A stretch of DNA of 64,000 nt from Paractinoplanes maris (GTDB lineage: Bacteria > Actinomycetota > Actinomycetes > Mycobacteriales > Micromonosporaceae), in NCBI RefSeq assembly GCF_023544465.1, contig NZ_JALPVL010000011.1, positions 310,001 to 374,000 of the forward strand, read 5' to 3'. Below are positions 1-8,228 of the stretch, in pieces; position 1 is the stretch's first letter; every line of letters begins with the position of its first letter. Below the pieces are notes generated by a model. That model was not told the DNA's origin, did not search any database, and saw only the letters and a list, made by a program, of their open reading frames with translations. The translations under genes were made by a program, and so were the position numbers.

Positions 1-867
1 CCCACGGCGGGGCGAGGCCGGCACCGCGATCTGCTTACCGAGGTCCTGCGCCGGCTGGGCGATTCCGGGCGTACGGTCCGGCTCCTGGAGGCCCACAGCG
101 AGGCCTCGGCCGAGGCGGCCTGCCGGTCCGCTGTCGCGTCCGGGGTGGGCGCCGTCGTCGCCGTGGGCGGGGACGGGACCATTCATCGGGCGCTCCAGGC
201 CGTCGCGGAACAACCGGTCGGTTTCGGCGTGGTCCCGGCCGGCACCGGCAACGACTTCGCCGCCGCGGTGGGGATGCCGGCGGACCCGGTCGCGGCGGCC
301 GCGCTGGTGGCCGACGCCCTGGCCGAGGGCCGGGACACCCCGATCGACCTGGCCCGGGCCGTGCTGCCCGACGGCGACGTGCGGTGGTTCGGGGCGGTGC
401 TGGCGGGCGGGTTCGACGCGCTGGTCAACGAGCGGGCCAACCTGATGCGCTGGCCCCGCGGGCCGCGCCGTTACGACCTGGCGATCCTGCTCGAGCTGGC
501 CCGGCTGCGGCCGCGCAAATACCAGCTGGAGCTGGACGGGGAGGACTACAGCTTCGAGGGCATGCTGGTCGCGGTGGGCAACAGCGCCAGTTACGGCGGC
601 GGCATGCGGATCCTGCCCGACGCCGACCCCACCGACGGCCTGCTCGACGTGGTGATCGCGGCGCCGTTCGGGCGGGCGGCGCTGGCCCGGCTCAAACCGC
701 GGCTGCGCCGCGGCACGCACGTCACCGACCCCCGGGTCACCGTCTTCCGGGCCCGGCGGGTCCGGTTGCGGTCCGAGGGCATCATCGCGTACGCCGACGG
801 GGAGCGCCTCGGCCCGCTCGACCTCGAGTTGACGTGCGCGCCGGGTGCGATTCGGTTGCTCCGCTGA
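1..867 (+). CDS. Diacylglycerol/lipid kinase family protein (5' end outside window)
   Basis: The frame is open from base 1, so the gene begins outside the window. The first visible residues, PTAGRGRH, are the N-terminal core motif of the DAGK catalytic domain; then come the nucleotide-binding GGDGT (about bases 166-180) and GTGNDFA (about 241-261). The C-terminal part has the family's GGMRILPDADPTDGLLDV pattern near 600-650. Such enzymes (DagK/YegS/BmrU family) phosphorylate diacylglycerol or other lipids at the membrane using ATP. At about 288 visible residues only the first few residues should be missing. The substrate cannot be assigned from sequence. The next gene starts 42 bases downstream on the same strand. 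Confidence 0.9.
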   Translation, partial: PTAGRGRHRDLLTEVLRRLGDSGRTVRLLEAHSEASAEAACRSAVASGVGAVVAVGGDGTIHRALQAVAEQPVGFGVVPAGTGNDFAAAVGMPADPVAAAALVADALAEGRDTPIDLARAVLPDGDVRWFGAVLAGGFDALVNERANLMRWPRGPRRYDLAILLELARLRPRKYQLELDGEDYSFEGMLVAVGNSASYGGGMRILPDADPTDGLLDVVIAAPFGRAALARLKPRLRRGTHVTDPRVTVFRARRVRLRSEGIIAYADGERLGPLDLELTCAPGAIRLLR

Positions 868-909
868 ATTTGTCATCAGATCACCGGGATCCGGCCGATC
901 GAGGGGGTC

Positions 910-1125
910 ATGCAGATCAACTCGCTCAGCTCGTTCGCCAACTCCGCCTTCGAAGCCGCCCGGTCGAACCTCCGGAGCATGGCCGAGGCCGCCGCTTCGT
1001 CGGGTGAGCCCACCCCGGCCCCGGCTCCGGCTCCCGCGCCGGCCCCGGCTGCCCCGCCGGTGCCCGAGGCCGCCGCTCCCGTTCCGGGTCAGCGTCAGGG
1101 GATCAGCCTCGACGCGTACGCCTAA
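910..1125 (+). CDS. Small Pro/Ala-rich hypothetical protein
   Basis: A 71-residue protein. The first 35 residues look helical (MQINSLSSFANSAFEAARSN), followed by a run of Ala-Pro dipeptides and a short tail ending in SLDAYA. A GAGGGGG ribosome-binding sequence lies at 901-907, just before the ATG. There is no signal peptide and no recognised domain. It sits 42 bases after the lipid kinase on the same strand and could be cotranscribed. The function is unknown. The Ala-Pro run is typical of flexible linkers in actinobacterial proteins. Support is codon usage, the ribosome-binding site and the position, not homology. Confidence 0.6.
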   Translation: MQINSLSSFANSAFEAARSNLRSMAEAAASSGEPTPAPAPAPAPAPAAPPVPEAAAPVPGQRQGISLDAYA

Positions 1126-1172
1126 TCGGGACTTTCCCGGCACGTCATGTCGGGACTAATCTAATTCCATCT

Positions 1173-1194
1173 ATGCCCGCGAGTGTGCGGGCAT
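1173..1194 (+). promoter_or_regulatory. Perfect 8-bp inverted repeat overlapping the phoD start codon
   Basis: ATGCCCGC (1173-1180) and GCGGGCAT (1187-1194) are perfect inverted repeats separated by 6 nt. The right arm ends inside the ATG of phoD at 1193. No Shine-Dalgarno sequence is visible upstream. The repeat could fold in mRNA and hide the start, or be a DNA operator. Two direct TCGGGACT copies (1126-1133 and 1150-1157) lie just upstream. Role inferred. Confidence 0.45.
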
Positions 1195-2833
1195 GGCCCT
1201 TTCGAGAAGACTTCTGCTCAGCTCGGCCGCCGCCGGCGTGGCCGGTGCCGCGACCACCTGGCCGCTCGCCGCGAGCGCCGCACCCTCCGGCGGACCGCTG
1301 CGGACCGACCCGTTCACGCTCGGCATCGCCTCCGGTGACCCCGAACCGGACGGCTTCGTGCTCTGGACCCGCCTCGCGCCGATCCCCTTGGCCGAGGACG
1401 GCCTGGGCGGCATGCCGTCCCGCGTCGTACCGGTGCAGTGGGAACTGGCCGCCGACGAGCGCTTCCGCCGGATCGTGCGGCGTGGCGTCACCGTGGCCCG
1501 GCCCGAGTCCGGCCACACCGTGCACGTCGAACTGCACCACCTGCTGCCCGGCCGGGAGTACTTCTACCGGTTCCGGGCCGAGGGGCACGTCTCCCCGGCC
1601 GGCCGGACGCGGACGGCGCCGCCGCTGTGGGCGACCGGCGGCACCCTGGCCATGGCGTTCGCGTCCTGCTCGCAGTACGAGCACGGCTACTTCACCGCGT
1701 ACCGCCACCTCGCCCAGGACGAGCCGGACCTGATCCTGCACTTGGGCGACTACCAGTACGAGTACGAGGCGGGCGTCTACACGGTTCCCGGTGGCAACCC
1801 GCGCGACCACGCCGGGCCCGAGACCGTGACGCTGGCCAACTACCGGCAGCGGCACGCCCAGTACAAGACCGACCCCGACCTGCAGGCCGCGCACGCCGTC
1901 GCGCCGTGGGCGGTGGTCTTCGACGACCACGAGATCGAGAACAACTGGGCCGACGAGGTGCCCGAGCAACCCGACCCGAACTTCCCGGCCCGGCGGGCCG
2001 CCGCGTTCCAGGCCTACTACGAGAACATGCCGCTGCGCCGGACGTCGATCCCGCACGGCATCGACATGCAGCTCTACCGGCGGCTGCACTGGGGGCGGCT
2101 GGCCACGTTCCACCTGCTCGACACCCGGCAGTACCGCGACGACCAGGCCTGCGGTGACGGCTACAAGGACTGCGCCGGCGCGTACGACCCGGCCCGCTCG
2201 ATCACCGGCCCGCAGCAGGAGAAATGGCTGCTCGACGGCTTCCGCCGATCGTCGGCCCGCTGGGACATCCTCGGGCAGCAGGTTTTCTTCGGGCAACGCG
2301 ACAACAACTCGGGGCCGCAGGTCGTGACGAGCATGGACTCGTGGGACGGGTACGCGGCCTCGCGCGACCGGATCACCCGGGGCTGGGTCGACGCCGGCGT
2401 GCGCAACCCGGTCGTGCTCACCGGCGACGTGCACGCGCACTGGGCCGACGAGCTCAAGCTGGACTACGCCGACCCGACCTCGCGGACCGTCGGCACCGAG
2501 CTGGTGTGCTCCTCGATCACGTCGACCGGCAACGGGGCCGACGTGGCGAGCGGGCAGCACCCGTGGGCGGCCTGGAACCCGCACCTGCGCTTCTACAACA
2601 ACCAGCGGGGGTACGTCCGGACCCGGATCGCCCCGGACGGGCTGACCGCGGACTTCCGGGTGGTCCCGTTCGTGACCACGCCCGGCGCGCCGATCCACAC
2701 CCGAGCCACGTTCGTCGTCGAGGACCGGGTGCCCGGCCTGCAGCAGACCGCCGACAACCCGACCCCGTCGACCTTGCGCTCCGCCCCCGACCTGGGCGCG
2801 GACACCGTACGGCAGGAGACCGAACGGCCTTAA
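1193..2833 (+). CDS. phoD: Alkaline phosphatase D (PhoD family), Tat-exported
   Basis: 546 residues. The N-terminus has a Tat signal peptide (SRRLLLSSAAAG, residues 4-15) ending near the ASA/APS region around residue 30. A PhoD N-terminal beta domain (about 35-135) precedes the metallophosphatase domain. Metal-ligand motifs are visible: HLGDYQYEYE near residue 183, FDDHEIENNW near 242 and GDVHAHW near 410. PhoD enzymes are Ca/Fe-dependent secreted phosphomono/diesterases that release phosphate from organic phosphates and teichoic acids. The length fits the family (about 520-560). The ATG overlaps a hairpin. The stop TAA shares bases with the stop of the convergent HxlR gene. No clear actinobacterial PHO box was seen upstream. 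Confidence 0.93.
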   Translation: MALSRRLLLSSAAAGVAGAATTWPLAASAAPSGGPLRTDPFTLGIASGDPEPDGFVLWTRLAPIPLAEDGLGGMPSRVVPVQWELAADERFRRIVRRGVTVARPESGHTVHVELHHLLPGREYFYRFRAEGHVSPAGRTRTAPPLWATGGTLAMAFASCSQYEHGYFTAYRHLAQDEPDLILHLGDYQYEYEAGVYTVPGGNPRDHAGPETVTLANYRQRHAQYKTDPDLQAAHAVAPWAVVFDDHEIENNWADEVPEQPDPNFPARRAAAFQAYYENMPLRRTSIPHGIDMQLYRRLHWGRLATFHLLDTRQYRDDQACGDGYKDCAGAYDPARSITGPQQEKWLLDGFRRSSARWDILGQQVFFGQRDNNSGPQVVTSMDSWDGYAASRDRITRGWVDAGVRNPVVLTGDVHAHWADELKLDYADPTSRTVGTELVCSSITSTGNGADVASGQHPWAAWNPHLRFYNNQRGYVRTRIAPDGLTADFRVVPFVTTPGAPIHTRATFVVEDRVPGLQQTADNPTPSTLRSAPDLGADTVRQETERP

Positions 2834-3168
2834 GCCGGGTCGCCGACCGGGACGCCGGTGCGGGCGGCCCGCTCCTGCCCCCAGTCGTAGAGCGCCTGCA
2901 GCACCGGGGCCAGGCTCGCGCCCTCGGCGGTGAGCCGGTACTCCACATGCGGCGGCACGGTCGCGCGGTCGTCCCGCGCGACCAGGCCGTCCGCCTCGAG
3001 CTCGCGCAGCCGCTGGGTCAGCATCTTCTCGCTGATCCCCGGCATGCGCCGCCGCAACTCGCCGTAGCGGTGCATGCCCTCCTTGAGGTGAGCCAGGATC
3101 ACAGCCCGCCACTTACCTCCGACCACGTCGACGGTGAGCTCGACCGGGCAGTGGTAACGCTTGGTCAT
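2830..3168 (-). CDS. HxlR-family winged-helix transcriptional regulator
   Basis: 112 residues, the usual HxlR length. The start MTKRYHCPVE and the core VVGGKWRAVILAHL, YGELRRRMPGISEKMLTQRLREL and VEYRLTAEG match the family's winged-helix signature. Cys7 lies at the conserved N-terminal position used for thiol sensing in HypR/YodB-type members. The ribosome-binding site GGAGG is 6 nt upstream of the ATG. It is divergent from the truncated-haemoglobin gene across about 73 bp that contain an AAGT-N4-ACTT palindrome, so it probably controls itself and that gene. The ligand or signal is unknown; redox or electrophile sensing is a family-based inference. Confidence 0.92.
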   Translation of the reverse strand: MTKRYHCPVELTVDVVGGKWRAVILAHLKEGMHRYGELRRRMPGISEKMLTQRLRELEADGLVARDDRATVPPHVEYRLTAEGASLAPVLQALYDWGQERAARTGVPVGDPA

Positions 3169-3196
3169 TCATCGCCTCCGAGGGGCACGCACCGGA

Positions 3197-3208
3197 AAGT
3201 GCGTACTT
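3197..3208. promoter_or_regulatory. Candidate HxlR operator
   Basis: AAGTGCGTACTT is an AAGT-N4-ACTT inverted repeat in the intergenic region between the divergent HxlR gene and the truncated-haemoglobin gene. Short palindromes of this type in divergent promoters are usual for HxlR proteins. The assignment is inferred from position and symmetry only. Confidence 0.45.
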
Positions 3209-3241
3209 GATCGGGTCGGCCGCCGATGGTGGGCTTTCCCC

Positions 3242-3727
3242 GTGGCTGACGAGTACACCAGCAAGGGCGCCGCGCCGCCGACCCTCTACGACTGGGCCGG
3301 TGGCCAGGAGGCGCTGCAGGCCCTGTGCGAGGCGTTCTACCGGCGGGTCGTGATCGACGACCTGCTGTCCGGGCTGTTCGCCGGGATGCACCCGGACCAT
3401 CCGCGCCATGTGGCCCTCTGGCTGGGCGAGGTGTTCGGCGGGCCGGACGGCTACACGACCGCGCGCGGCGGCTACTCCGCCATGCTGCGGCACCACCTGG
3501 GCAAAGGGATCACCGAGCCGCAGCGGCGCCGCTGGGTCAACCTGATGATGGACGCGGCCGACGAGGTGAGCCTGCCGGGCGACCCGGAGTTCCGGGCGGC
3601 GTTCGCCGGTTACCTGGAGTGGGGCACCCGGCTGGCCCGGGAGAACTCGCAGCCGGGAGCCGCCCCGGTGGGCGAGGCGCCGGTGCCGCACTGGGGGTGG
3701 GGCGTGGCACCGCCGTACCTGGGTTGA
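3242..3727 (+). CDS. Group II truncated haemoglobin-like globin
   Basis: 161 residues from a GTG start; a longer frame open from 3161 has no supporting start. The sequence LYDWAGGQEALQALCEAFYR opens like group II truncated globins (GlbO type). ML-RHHLGKGI carries the proximal His region and RRRWVNLMMDAAD follows as the expected helix. A Pro-rich, Trp-containing tail (HWGWGVAPPYLG) ends the protein. These haem proteins bind O2 or NO and take part in oxidative or nitrosative stress and respiration. Divergence from an HxlR regulator suggests redox-linked control. The physiological role is not determined. A 13-bp tandem repeat begins right after the stop. Confidence 0.85.
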   Translation: MADEYTSKGAAPPTLYDWAGGQEALQALCEAFYRRVVIDDLLSGLFAGMHPDHPRHVALWLGEVFGGPDGYTTARGGYSAMLRHHLGKGITEPQRRRWVNLMMDAADEVSLPGDPEFRAAFAGYLEWGTRLARENSQPGAAPVGEAPVPHWGWGVAPPYLG

Positions 3728-3734
3728 TTGATCT

Positions 3735-3794
3735 GCGGCGCTTTCACGCGGCGCTTTTACGCGGCGCTTTCACGCGGCGCTTTTACGCGGCGCA
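3735..3794. repeat. 13-bp tandem repeat between convergent genes
   Basis: Four complete copies of GCGGCGCTTTYAC (alternately C and T at the variable site) plus a partial fifth run without gaps. The last copy overlaps the 3' end of the convergent HAD gene, contributing its stop codon and last residues. No termination hairpin was recognised, so the repeat may be neutral slippage DNA. Confidence 0.85.
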
Positions 3795-4523
3795 GCCGGC
3801 CAGAGCCAGGGTGGCGCCCAGGCCGTTGGGGCGGCCGGGCTCGGCCGCCGGGAGCACCAGCGCGGCACAACCCGCGGCCACCGCGCCCGCGTCGGCCGGG
3901 GTGTCGCCGACCATCAGCGTGCGCTCCGGGTCGGCGCCCAGCATGCCGCAGGCCCGCAGGAAGATCGCCGGGTCGGGTTTGGTGCGGCCGACCTCGTAGC
4001 TCAGCGCGTACGCGTCGATCAGGGAGCCCATGCCCCAGGCGTCGAACAGCGGGCGGATGTCGAAGGCGATGTTGCTGACCACGGCCACCTTGATGCCGGC
4101 GTCGTGCAGCGTGCGCAGGGTGGGCTCGGTGTCGGGGTAGGGCAGCCAGCCGTCCGGCGCCAGGAGCCGCTCGTAGAGCGCGTCGGCCAGGCCCTCGACG
4201 TCGGTCGACACGGTCGCGGCGAGGCCGGTGTAGGCGGCCCGGTGGCTCTCGGCGTACAGATCGCGGTCGGCCCAGTGCATCGCCAAGCCCGGCGGCACCC
4301 GGTGGGGCAGCGGGCCACCGGCCCGCCCGGCGGTGACCAGGCGGTCGGCCAGCACCGTCGCCTTGCCCCGGTCGAGCTCGTGACCGCAGGCCGCGGCGGC
4401 GCTCCGCACCCAGGTCACCGGGTCCTCCACCTGGGCCAACGTGCCGTGGAAGTCGAACAGCACGGCCTCGACCGGACGGTGCGGCCGATGGGGAGGGTGG
4501 TCGGTCGATGCATCATCCGGCAC
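3783..4523 (-). CDS. HAD-family hydrolase
   Basis: About 246 residues from a GTG start (4523). The open frame extends further upstream to 4826, but that part is antisense to the helicase gene. HAD motifs: I VLFDFHGTL, II VVSNIAF, III Lys in GRTKPDP, IV MVGDTPADAGA. The cap between I and II is helical (subfamily IA-like). HAD enzymes form a phospho-aspartate on the first Asp of motif I. Here the second acidic position of the usual DxD is His (D-F-H), so the acid/base step may differ or activity may be weak. The substrate is unknown. It is divergent from helY, with about 64 bp between the starts. The last codons lie in the 13-bp repeat. Confidence 0.88.
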   Translation of the reverse strand: MPDDASTDHPPHRPHRPVEAVLFDFHGTLAQVEDPVTWVRSAAAACGHELDRGKATVLADRLVTAGRAGGPLPHRVPPGLAMHWADRDLYAESHRAAYTGLAATVSTDVEGLADALYERLLAPDGWLPYPDTEPTLRTLHDAGIKVAVVSNIAFDIRPLFDAWGMGSLIDAYALSYEVGRTKPDPAIFLRACGMLGADPERTLMVGDTPADAGAVAAGCAALVLPAAEPGRPNGLGATLALAGCAA

Positions 4524-4587
4524 GGATGCACCATACCTACCGCGCCCATGCCCTCGGTTGTCACACCCACGACCTAGGCTTGGGGGT

Positions 4588-7341
4588 ATGACGAGTCCCG
4601 CCGAACGATATGCAGAGTCCCAGCGGCGGGCGGCCCGGGTGGCCCAGTTCCCGGCGCTCGAGGATTTCATGCTCGACGTCGGCTTCGACCTGGACGACTT
4701 CCAGCGCTCGGCCTGCGAGTCACTCGAACGAGGCAGCGGCGTGCTCGTGTGCGCCCCCACCGGCGCCGGCAAGACCGTGGTCGGTGAGTTCGCCGTGCAC
4801 CTCGCCCTGCGCGCCGGCGAGCGCAAGTGCTTCTACACCACCCCGATCAAGGCGCTGTCCAACCAGAAATACCACGACCTGGTCGAGCGCTACGGCCCCG
4901 ACCAGGTCGGCCTGCTGACCGGCGACAACGCCATCAACGGCGACGCCCCGGTGGTCGTGATGACCACCGAGGTGCTGCGCAACATGCTGTACGCGGGGTC
5001 GTCCGCACTGAAAAACCTCGCCTACGTGGTGATGGACGAGGTGCACTACCTGGCCGACCGGTTCCGCGGCGCGGTCTGGGAAGAGGTGATCATCCACCTC
5101 CCGGCCTCGGTGACCCTGGTGTCGCTGTCGGCCACGGTCAGCAACTACGAGGAGTTCGCCGACTGGCTGGTCACCGTGCGCGGCACGACCGAGGTCGTGG
5201 TCAGCGAGCACCGGCCCGTCCCGCTGTGGCAGCACATGCTGGTCGGGCGGCGCATGTTCGACCTGTTCCACGACGCCGACGCGGCCAAGAAACACGACGT
5301 GCACCCCGAGCTGCTGCGCTACACCCGCGAGATGGAGCGCCGCCTCGAGTTCACCGACCGGTCGTACGGGCCTGGCCGCGGCGGACGCGGCCGGCGCTGG
5401 CAGCCACCACCGCGGCCCGAGGTGGTCGACCGGCTCGAGCGGGCCGACCTGCTCCCGGCGATCCTGTTCATCTTCAGCCGGGCCGGGTGTGACGCCGCCG
5501 TCCAGCAGTGCCTGTCAGCCGGGCTGCGACTGACCAGCTCCGAGGAGCGCGCCGAGATCCGCCGCATCGCCGAGGCCAAGGTGGCCTCGATCCCGCGGGA
5601 GGACCTGTCGGTGCTGGGCTACTGGGAGTGGCTCGACGGTCTCGAGCGGGGCCTCGCGGCCCACCACGCCGGCATGCTGCCCGCCTTCAAGGAGGCGGTC
5701 GAGGAGTGCTTCGTCCAGGGGCTGGTCAAGGCGGTCTTCGCCACCGAGACACTCGCCCTGGGCATCAACATGCCGGCCCGCTGTGTCGTGCTCGAGCGGC
5801 TGGTCAAATTCAACGGCGAGGCCCACGTCGACCTCACCCCGGGGGAGTACACGCAGCTCACCGGCCGGGCCGGCCGCCGCGGCATCGACGTCGAGGGTCA
5901 CGCGGTGGTGCTGTGGAGCCCCGAGGTCGACCCGCGCCACGTCGCCGGGCTGGCCTCCACCCGCACCTATCCGCTCCGGTCCTCGTTCCGCCCGTCCTAC
6001 AACATGGCGGTCAACCTGGTCGGCACGGTCGGCGCCGACCAGGCCCGCGAGCTGCTCGAGTCGTCGTTCGCCCAGTTCCAGGCCGACCGGTCGGTGGTCG
6101 GGCTGGCCCGCCAGGTGCAGCGCAACGTCGAGACCATGCAGACCTACGCCAACGACGAGGCCTGCCACCACGGCGACTTCGACGAGTACTTCGCGCTGCG
6201 CATCGCGATCGCCGACCGGGAACGCGCCATCGCCCGCGAGGGCACTTCGCAGCGCCGGGCCGCGGTGGTGACCTCACTGGAGCGGCTCCGGGTCGGTGAC
6301 GTCATCCGGGTGGCGCAGGGCCGCCGGGCCGGTCTGGCCGTGGTTCTCGAGGCCCCGACCGGCGGGTTCGGCGAGCCCCGCCCGCTCGTGCTCACCCAGG
6401 ACCGGTGGGCCGGCCGGGTCAGCCCGGCCGACTTCGCGGGCGCGGCCGAGGTGCTCGAGCGCCTCCGCGTGCCCAAGCACTTCAACCCCCGCTCGCCCGC
6501 CGCCCGGCGTGACCTGGCCGCCCAGATCAGCGCGACCGGCCACGACCGGCACGGCAACAGCCGTCGCCGCTCCAAGGGCGGCGGCACCGGCGAGGACGCT
6601 GAGATCGCGCTGCTCAAGGTGCAGATGCGGCAGCACCCGTGCCACGCCTGCCCCGAACGTGAGGATCATGCCCGCTGGGCCGAGCGGCGGCACCGCCTGC
6701 AGCGCGACACCGACGCGCTGCGGGACAAGGTCGCCGGGCGCACGGGCTCGCTGGCCCGCACGTTCGACCAGGTGTGCGCGGTGCTGGCCGGTCGCGGTTA
6801 CCTGACCGAGGAGGGTGGCGTCACCGAGCCCGGCCGCATGCTGGGCCGCATCTGGTCCGAGGCCGACCTGCTGATCGCCGAGTGCCTGCGCCACGGGGTC
6901 TGGGACCGCCTCGACCCCGAGGAGCTGGCGGCGGCGGTGTCGATGGTGCTCTACGAGTCGCGCCGCGAGACGGAGGACCGCGCCTCGGTGCCCAAGGGCG
7001 GGATCACCGAGGCGGTCGACGCCTGCGGCAAGCTGTGGGCCGACATCGCCGCCGACGAGTCCGACCACGGTCTGACGCTGACCCGCGAGCCCGACCCCGG
7101 GTTCGTCTGGCCGATGTACCGCTGGGCGCGCGGCGAGCCGCTGGCCAAGGTGCTGGCCAGCGGTCACAACTACGACGCCGACATGCCGGCCGGCGACTTC
7201 GTGCGCTGGGCCCGCCAGGTCCTCGACCTGCTCGGTCAGCTGCGGGAGGCCTCGGCCGCGTCGCCGGAGCTGCGCGACACCGCCCGTAAGGCGATCACCG
7301 CGGTCAACCGGGGGGTGCTCGCCTACCACGCCGGCCTGTGA
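4588..7341 (+). CDS. helY: DEAD/DEAH-box RNA helicase, HelY/Ski2-like
   Basis: 917 residues from the ATG at 4588, preceded by GGGGG. Walker A APTGAGKT near residue 56, DEVH box near 150, SATVSN near 180, TETLALGINMPAR near 385 and QLTGRAGRRGID near 424 identify a superfamily-2 Ski2/Mtr4-like helicase. The C-terminal third has the DSHCT-like helical domain. Length and order match mycobacterial HelY (about 906 aa). These ATPases unwind RNA or RNA-DNA and probably act in RNA turnover; the bacterial role is not settled. The region has none of the tatAC/proteasome genes that often neighbour helY in other actinobacteria. Confidence 0.93.
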   Translation: MTSPAERYAESQRRAARVAQFPALEDFMLDVGFDLDDFQRSACESLERGSGVLVCAPTGAGKTVVGEFAVHLALRAGERKCFYTTPIKALSNQKYHDLVERYGPDQVGLLTGDNAINGDAPVVVMTTEVLRNMLYAGSSALKNLAYVVMDEVHYLADRFRGAVWEEVIIHLPASVTLVSLSATVSNYEEFADWLVTVRGTTEVVVSEHRPVPLWQHMLVGRRMFDLFHDADAAKKHDVHPELLRYTREMERRLEFTDRSYGPGRGGRGRRWQPPPRPEVVDRLERADLLPAILFIFSRAGCDAAVQQCLSAGLRLTSSEERAEIRRIAEAKVASIPREDLSVLGYWEWLDGLERGLAAHHAGMLPAFKEAVEECFVQGLVKAVFATETLALGINMPARCVVLERLVKFNGEAHVDLTPGEYTQLTGRAGRRGIDVEGHAVVLWSPEVDPRHVAGLASTRTYPLRSSFRPSYNMAVNLVGTVGADQARELLESSFAQFQADRSVVGLARQVQRNVETMQTYANDEACHHGDFDEYFALRIAIADRERAIAREGTSQRRAAVVTSLERLRVGDVIRVAQGRRAGLAVVLEAPTGGFGEPRPLVLTQDRWAGRVSPADFAGAAEVLERLRVPKHFNPRSPAARRDLAAQISATGHDRHGNSRRRSKGGGTGEDAEIALLKVQMRQHPCHACPEREDHARWAERRHRLQRDTDALRDKVAGRTGSLARTFDQVCAVLAGRGYLTEEGGVTEPGRMLGRIWSEADLLIAECLRHGVWDRLDPEELAAAVSMVLYESRRETEDRASVPKGGITEAVDACGKLWADIAADESDHGLTLTREPDPGFVWPMYRWARGEPLAKVLASGHNYDADMPAGDFVRWARQVLDLLGQLREASAASPELRDTARKAITAVNRGVLAYHAGL

Positions 7342-7546
7342 CAGCTTTCGTCTGCTCTCCACGGGCGCCTGCAGCTGGGCGTCGCGGTGCTGTGCTTCGC
7401 GGCGCGGCTGGTGGCTTTGTTCGCGAGTTCCGGGCACCAGATGTTCCTGACCTCGACGCGCTCGCCGACGGCTGTTCCGACTTCTTGGCTGATGCTCAAT
7501 CGCGAACGGATGGCCGATCGGTCGCGCCGGATCTAGCATGCTCTCC

Positions 7547-8044
7547 ATGAGCAACGTCAACGCCGGTGAGCTGCCCGAGCTGACGTTCGCACTCCCCACC
7601 ATCCCGGCCTCGGCCGGCGCCCTGGTACGTGGCCGCAAGGGCCGGCTACTCATCCTGAAGCCGACGTACAAGAGCGGCTGGACGATCCCAGGTGGGATCG
7701 TTGAGATCGGCGAGTCACCCTGGGATGCGTGCCGCCGCGAAACCAGGGAGGAGTGTGGCCTCGAGGTCACCACGGGGCGGCTCAAGTGCGTTGACTTCCG
7801 CCGGCCACGGCCTGATCGTCCGGGTGGTATGCGCTTCCTTTTCGACTGCGGGGTCTTCGACGACGCCGTCTTGGACACGGTGGTCATCCAGCCGCTCGAG
7901 ATTGCCGAAAGCCGGGTTCTGCCGATCGACGCGGCGCTGCCTTTGCTCAGCGGACCCGTCCGGCGCCGGGTACGCGCCGCCTGGAAGACAAAACGGGTGC
8001 TCTATCTGGAGGACGGCCGCCCGGTAGGAGGCGTCGGCCCCTAG
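7547..8044 (+). CDS. Nudix hydrolase
   Basis: 165 residues from the ATG at 7547; an in-frame ATG at 7538 is possible. The Nudix box is complete: GGIVEIGE, then ACRRE and TREECGL, fitting G-x5-E-x7-RE-x2-EE-x-G-L. The enzyme should hydrolyse a nucleoside diphosphate linked to another group; the substrate is unknown. A TAGCAT hexamer at 7534-7539 ends 7 nt before the ATG at 7547, which suits a leaderless transcript and favours that start. No Shine-Dalgarno sequence is seen. It follows helY by about 200 bases in which no further gene is convincing. Confidence 0.9.
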   Translation: MSNVNAGELPELTFALPTIPASAGALVRGRKGRLLILKPTYKSGWTIPGGIVEIGESPWDACRRETREECGLEVTTGRLKCVDFRRPRPDRPGGMRFLFDCGVFDDAVLDTVVIQPLEIAESRVLPIDAALPLLSGPVRRRVRAAWKTKRVLYLEDGRPVGGVGP

Positions 8045-8228
8045 CGGCAGGGCGCCGATGATGCTCGCAGCGATCCCCCAGCCAGCCGGGCACTCATCGA
8101 GTACAGGATAAGGGCGGATCCGGCTCACCATCGGGCTAGCGCTGCGAGCGGCGTCAGACTTGGCGCTCTGGAGCGAGATGGTCGACTCTGTTGCCGCGCG
8201 CGGCAGATCCGGATGTCAGCAGGGCAGC

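Noticed and set aside
1145..3112. 655-codon open frame on the minus strand over phoD
   Set aside because: Shadow frame of a GC-rich gene; no ribosome-binding site or motif, and phoD on the plus strand is unmistakable.
7338..7550. 70-codon frame overlapping the helY stop (GTGA)
   Set aside because: Low-complexity Ala/Arg/Pro product, runs into the Nudix start, and no homology pattern.
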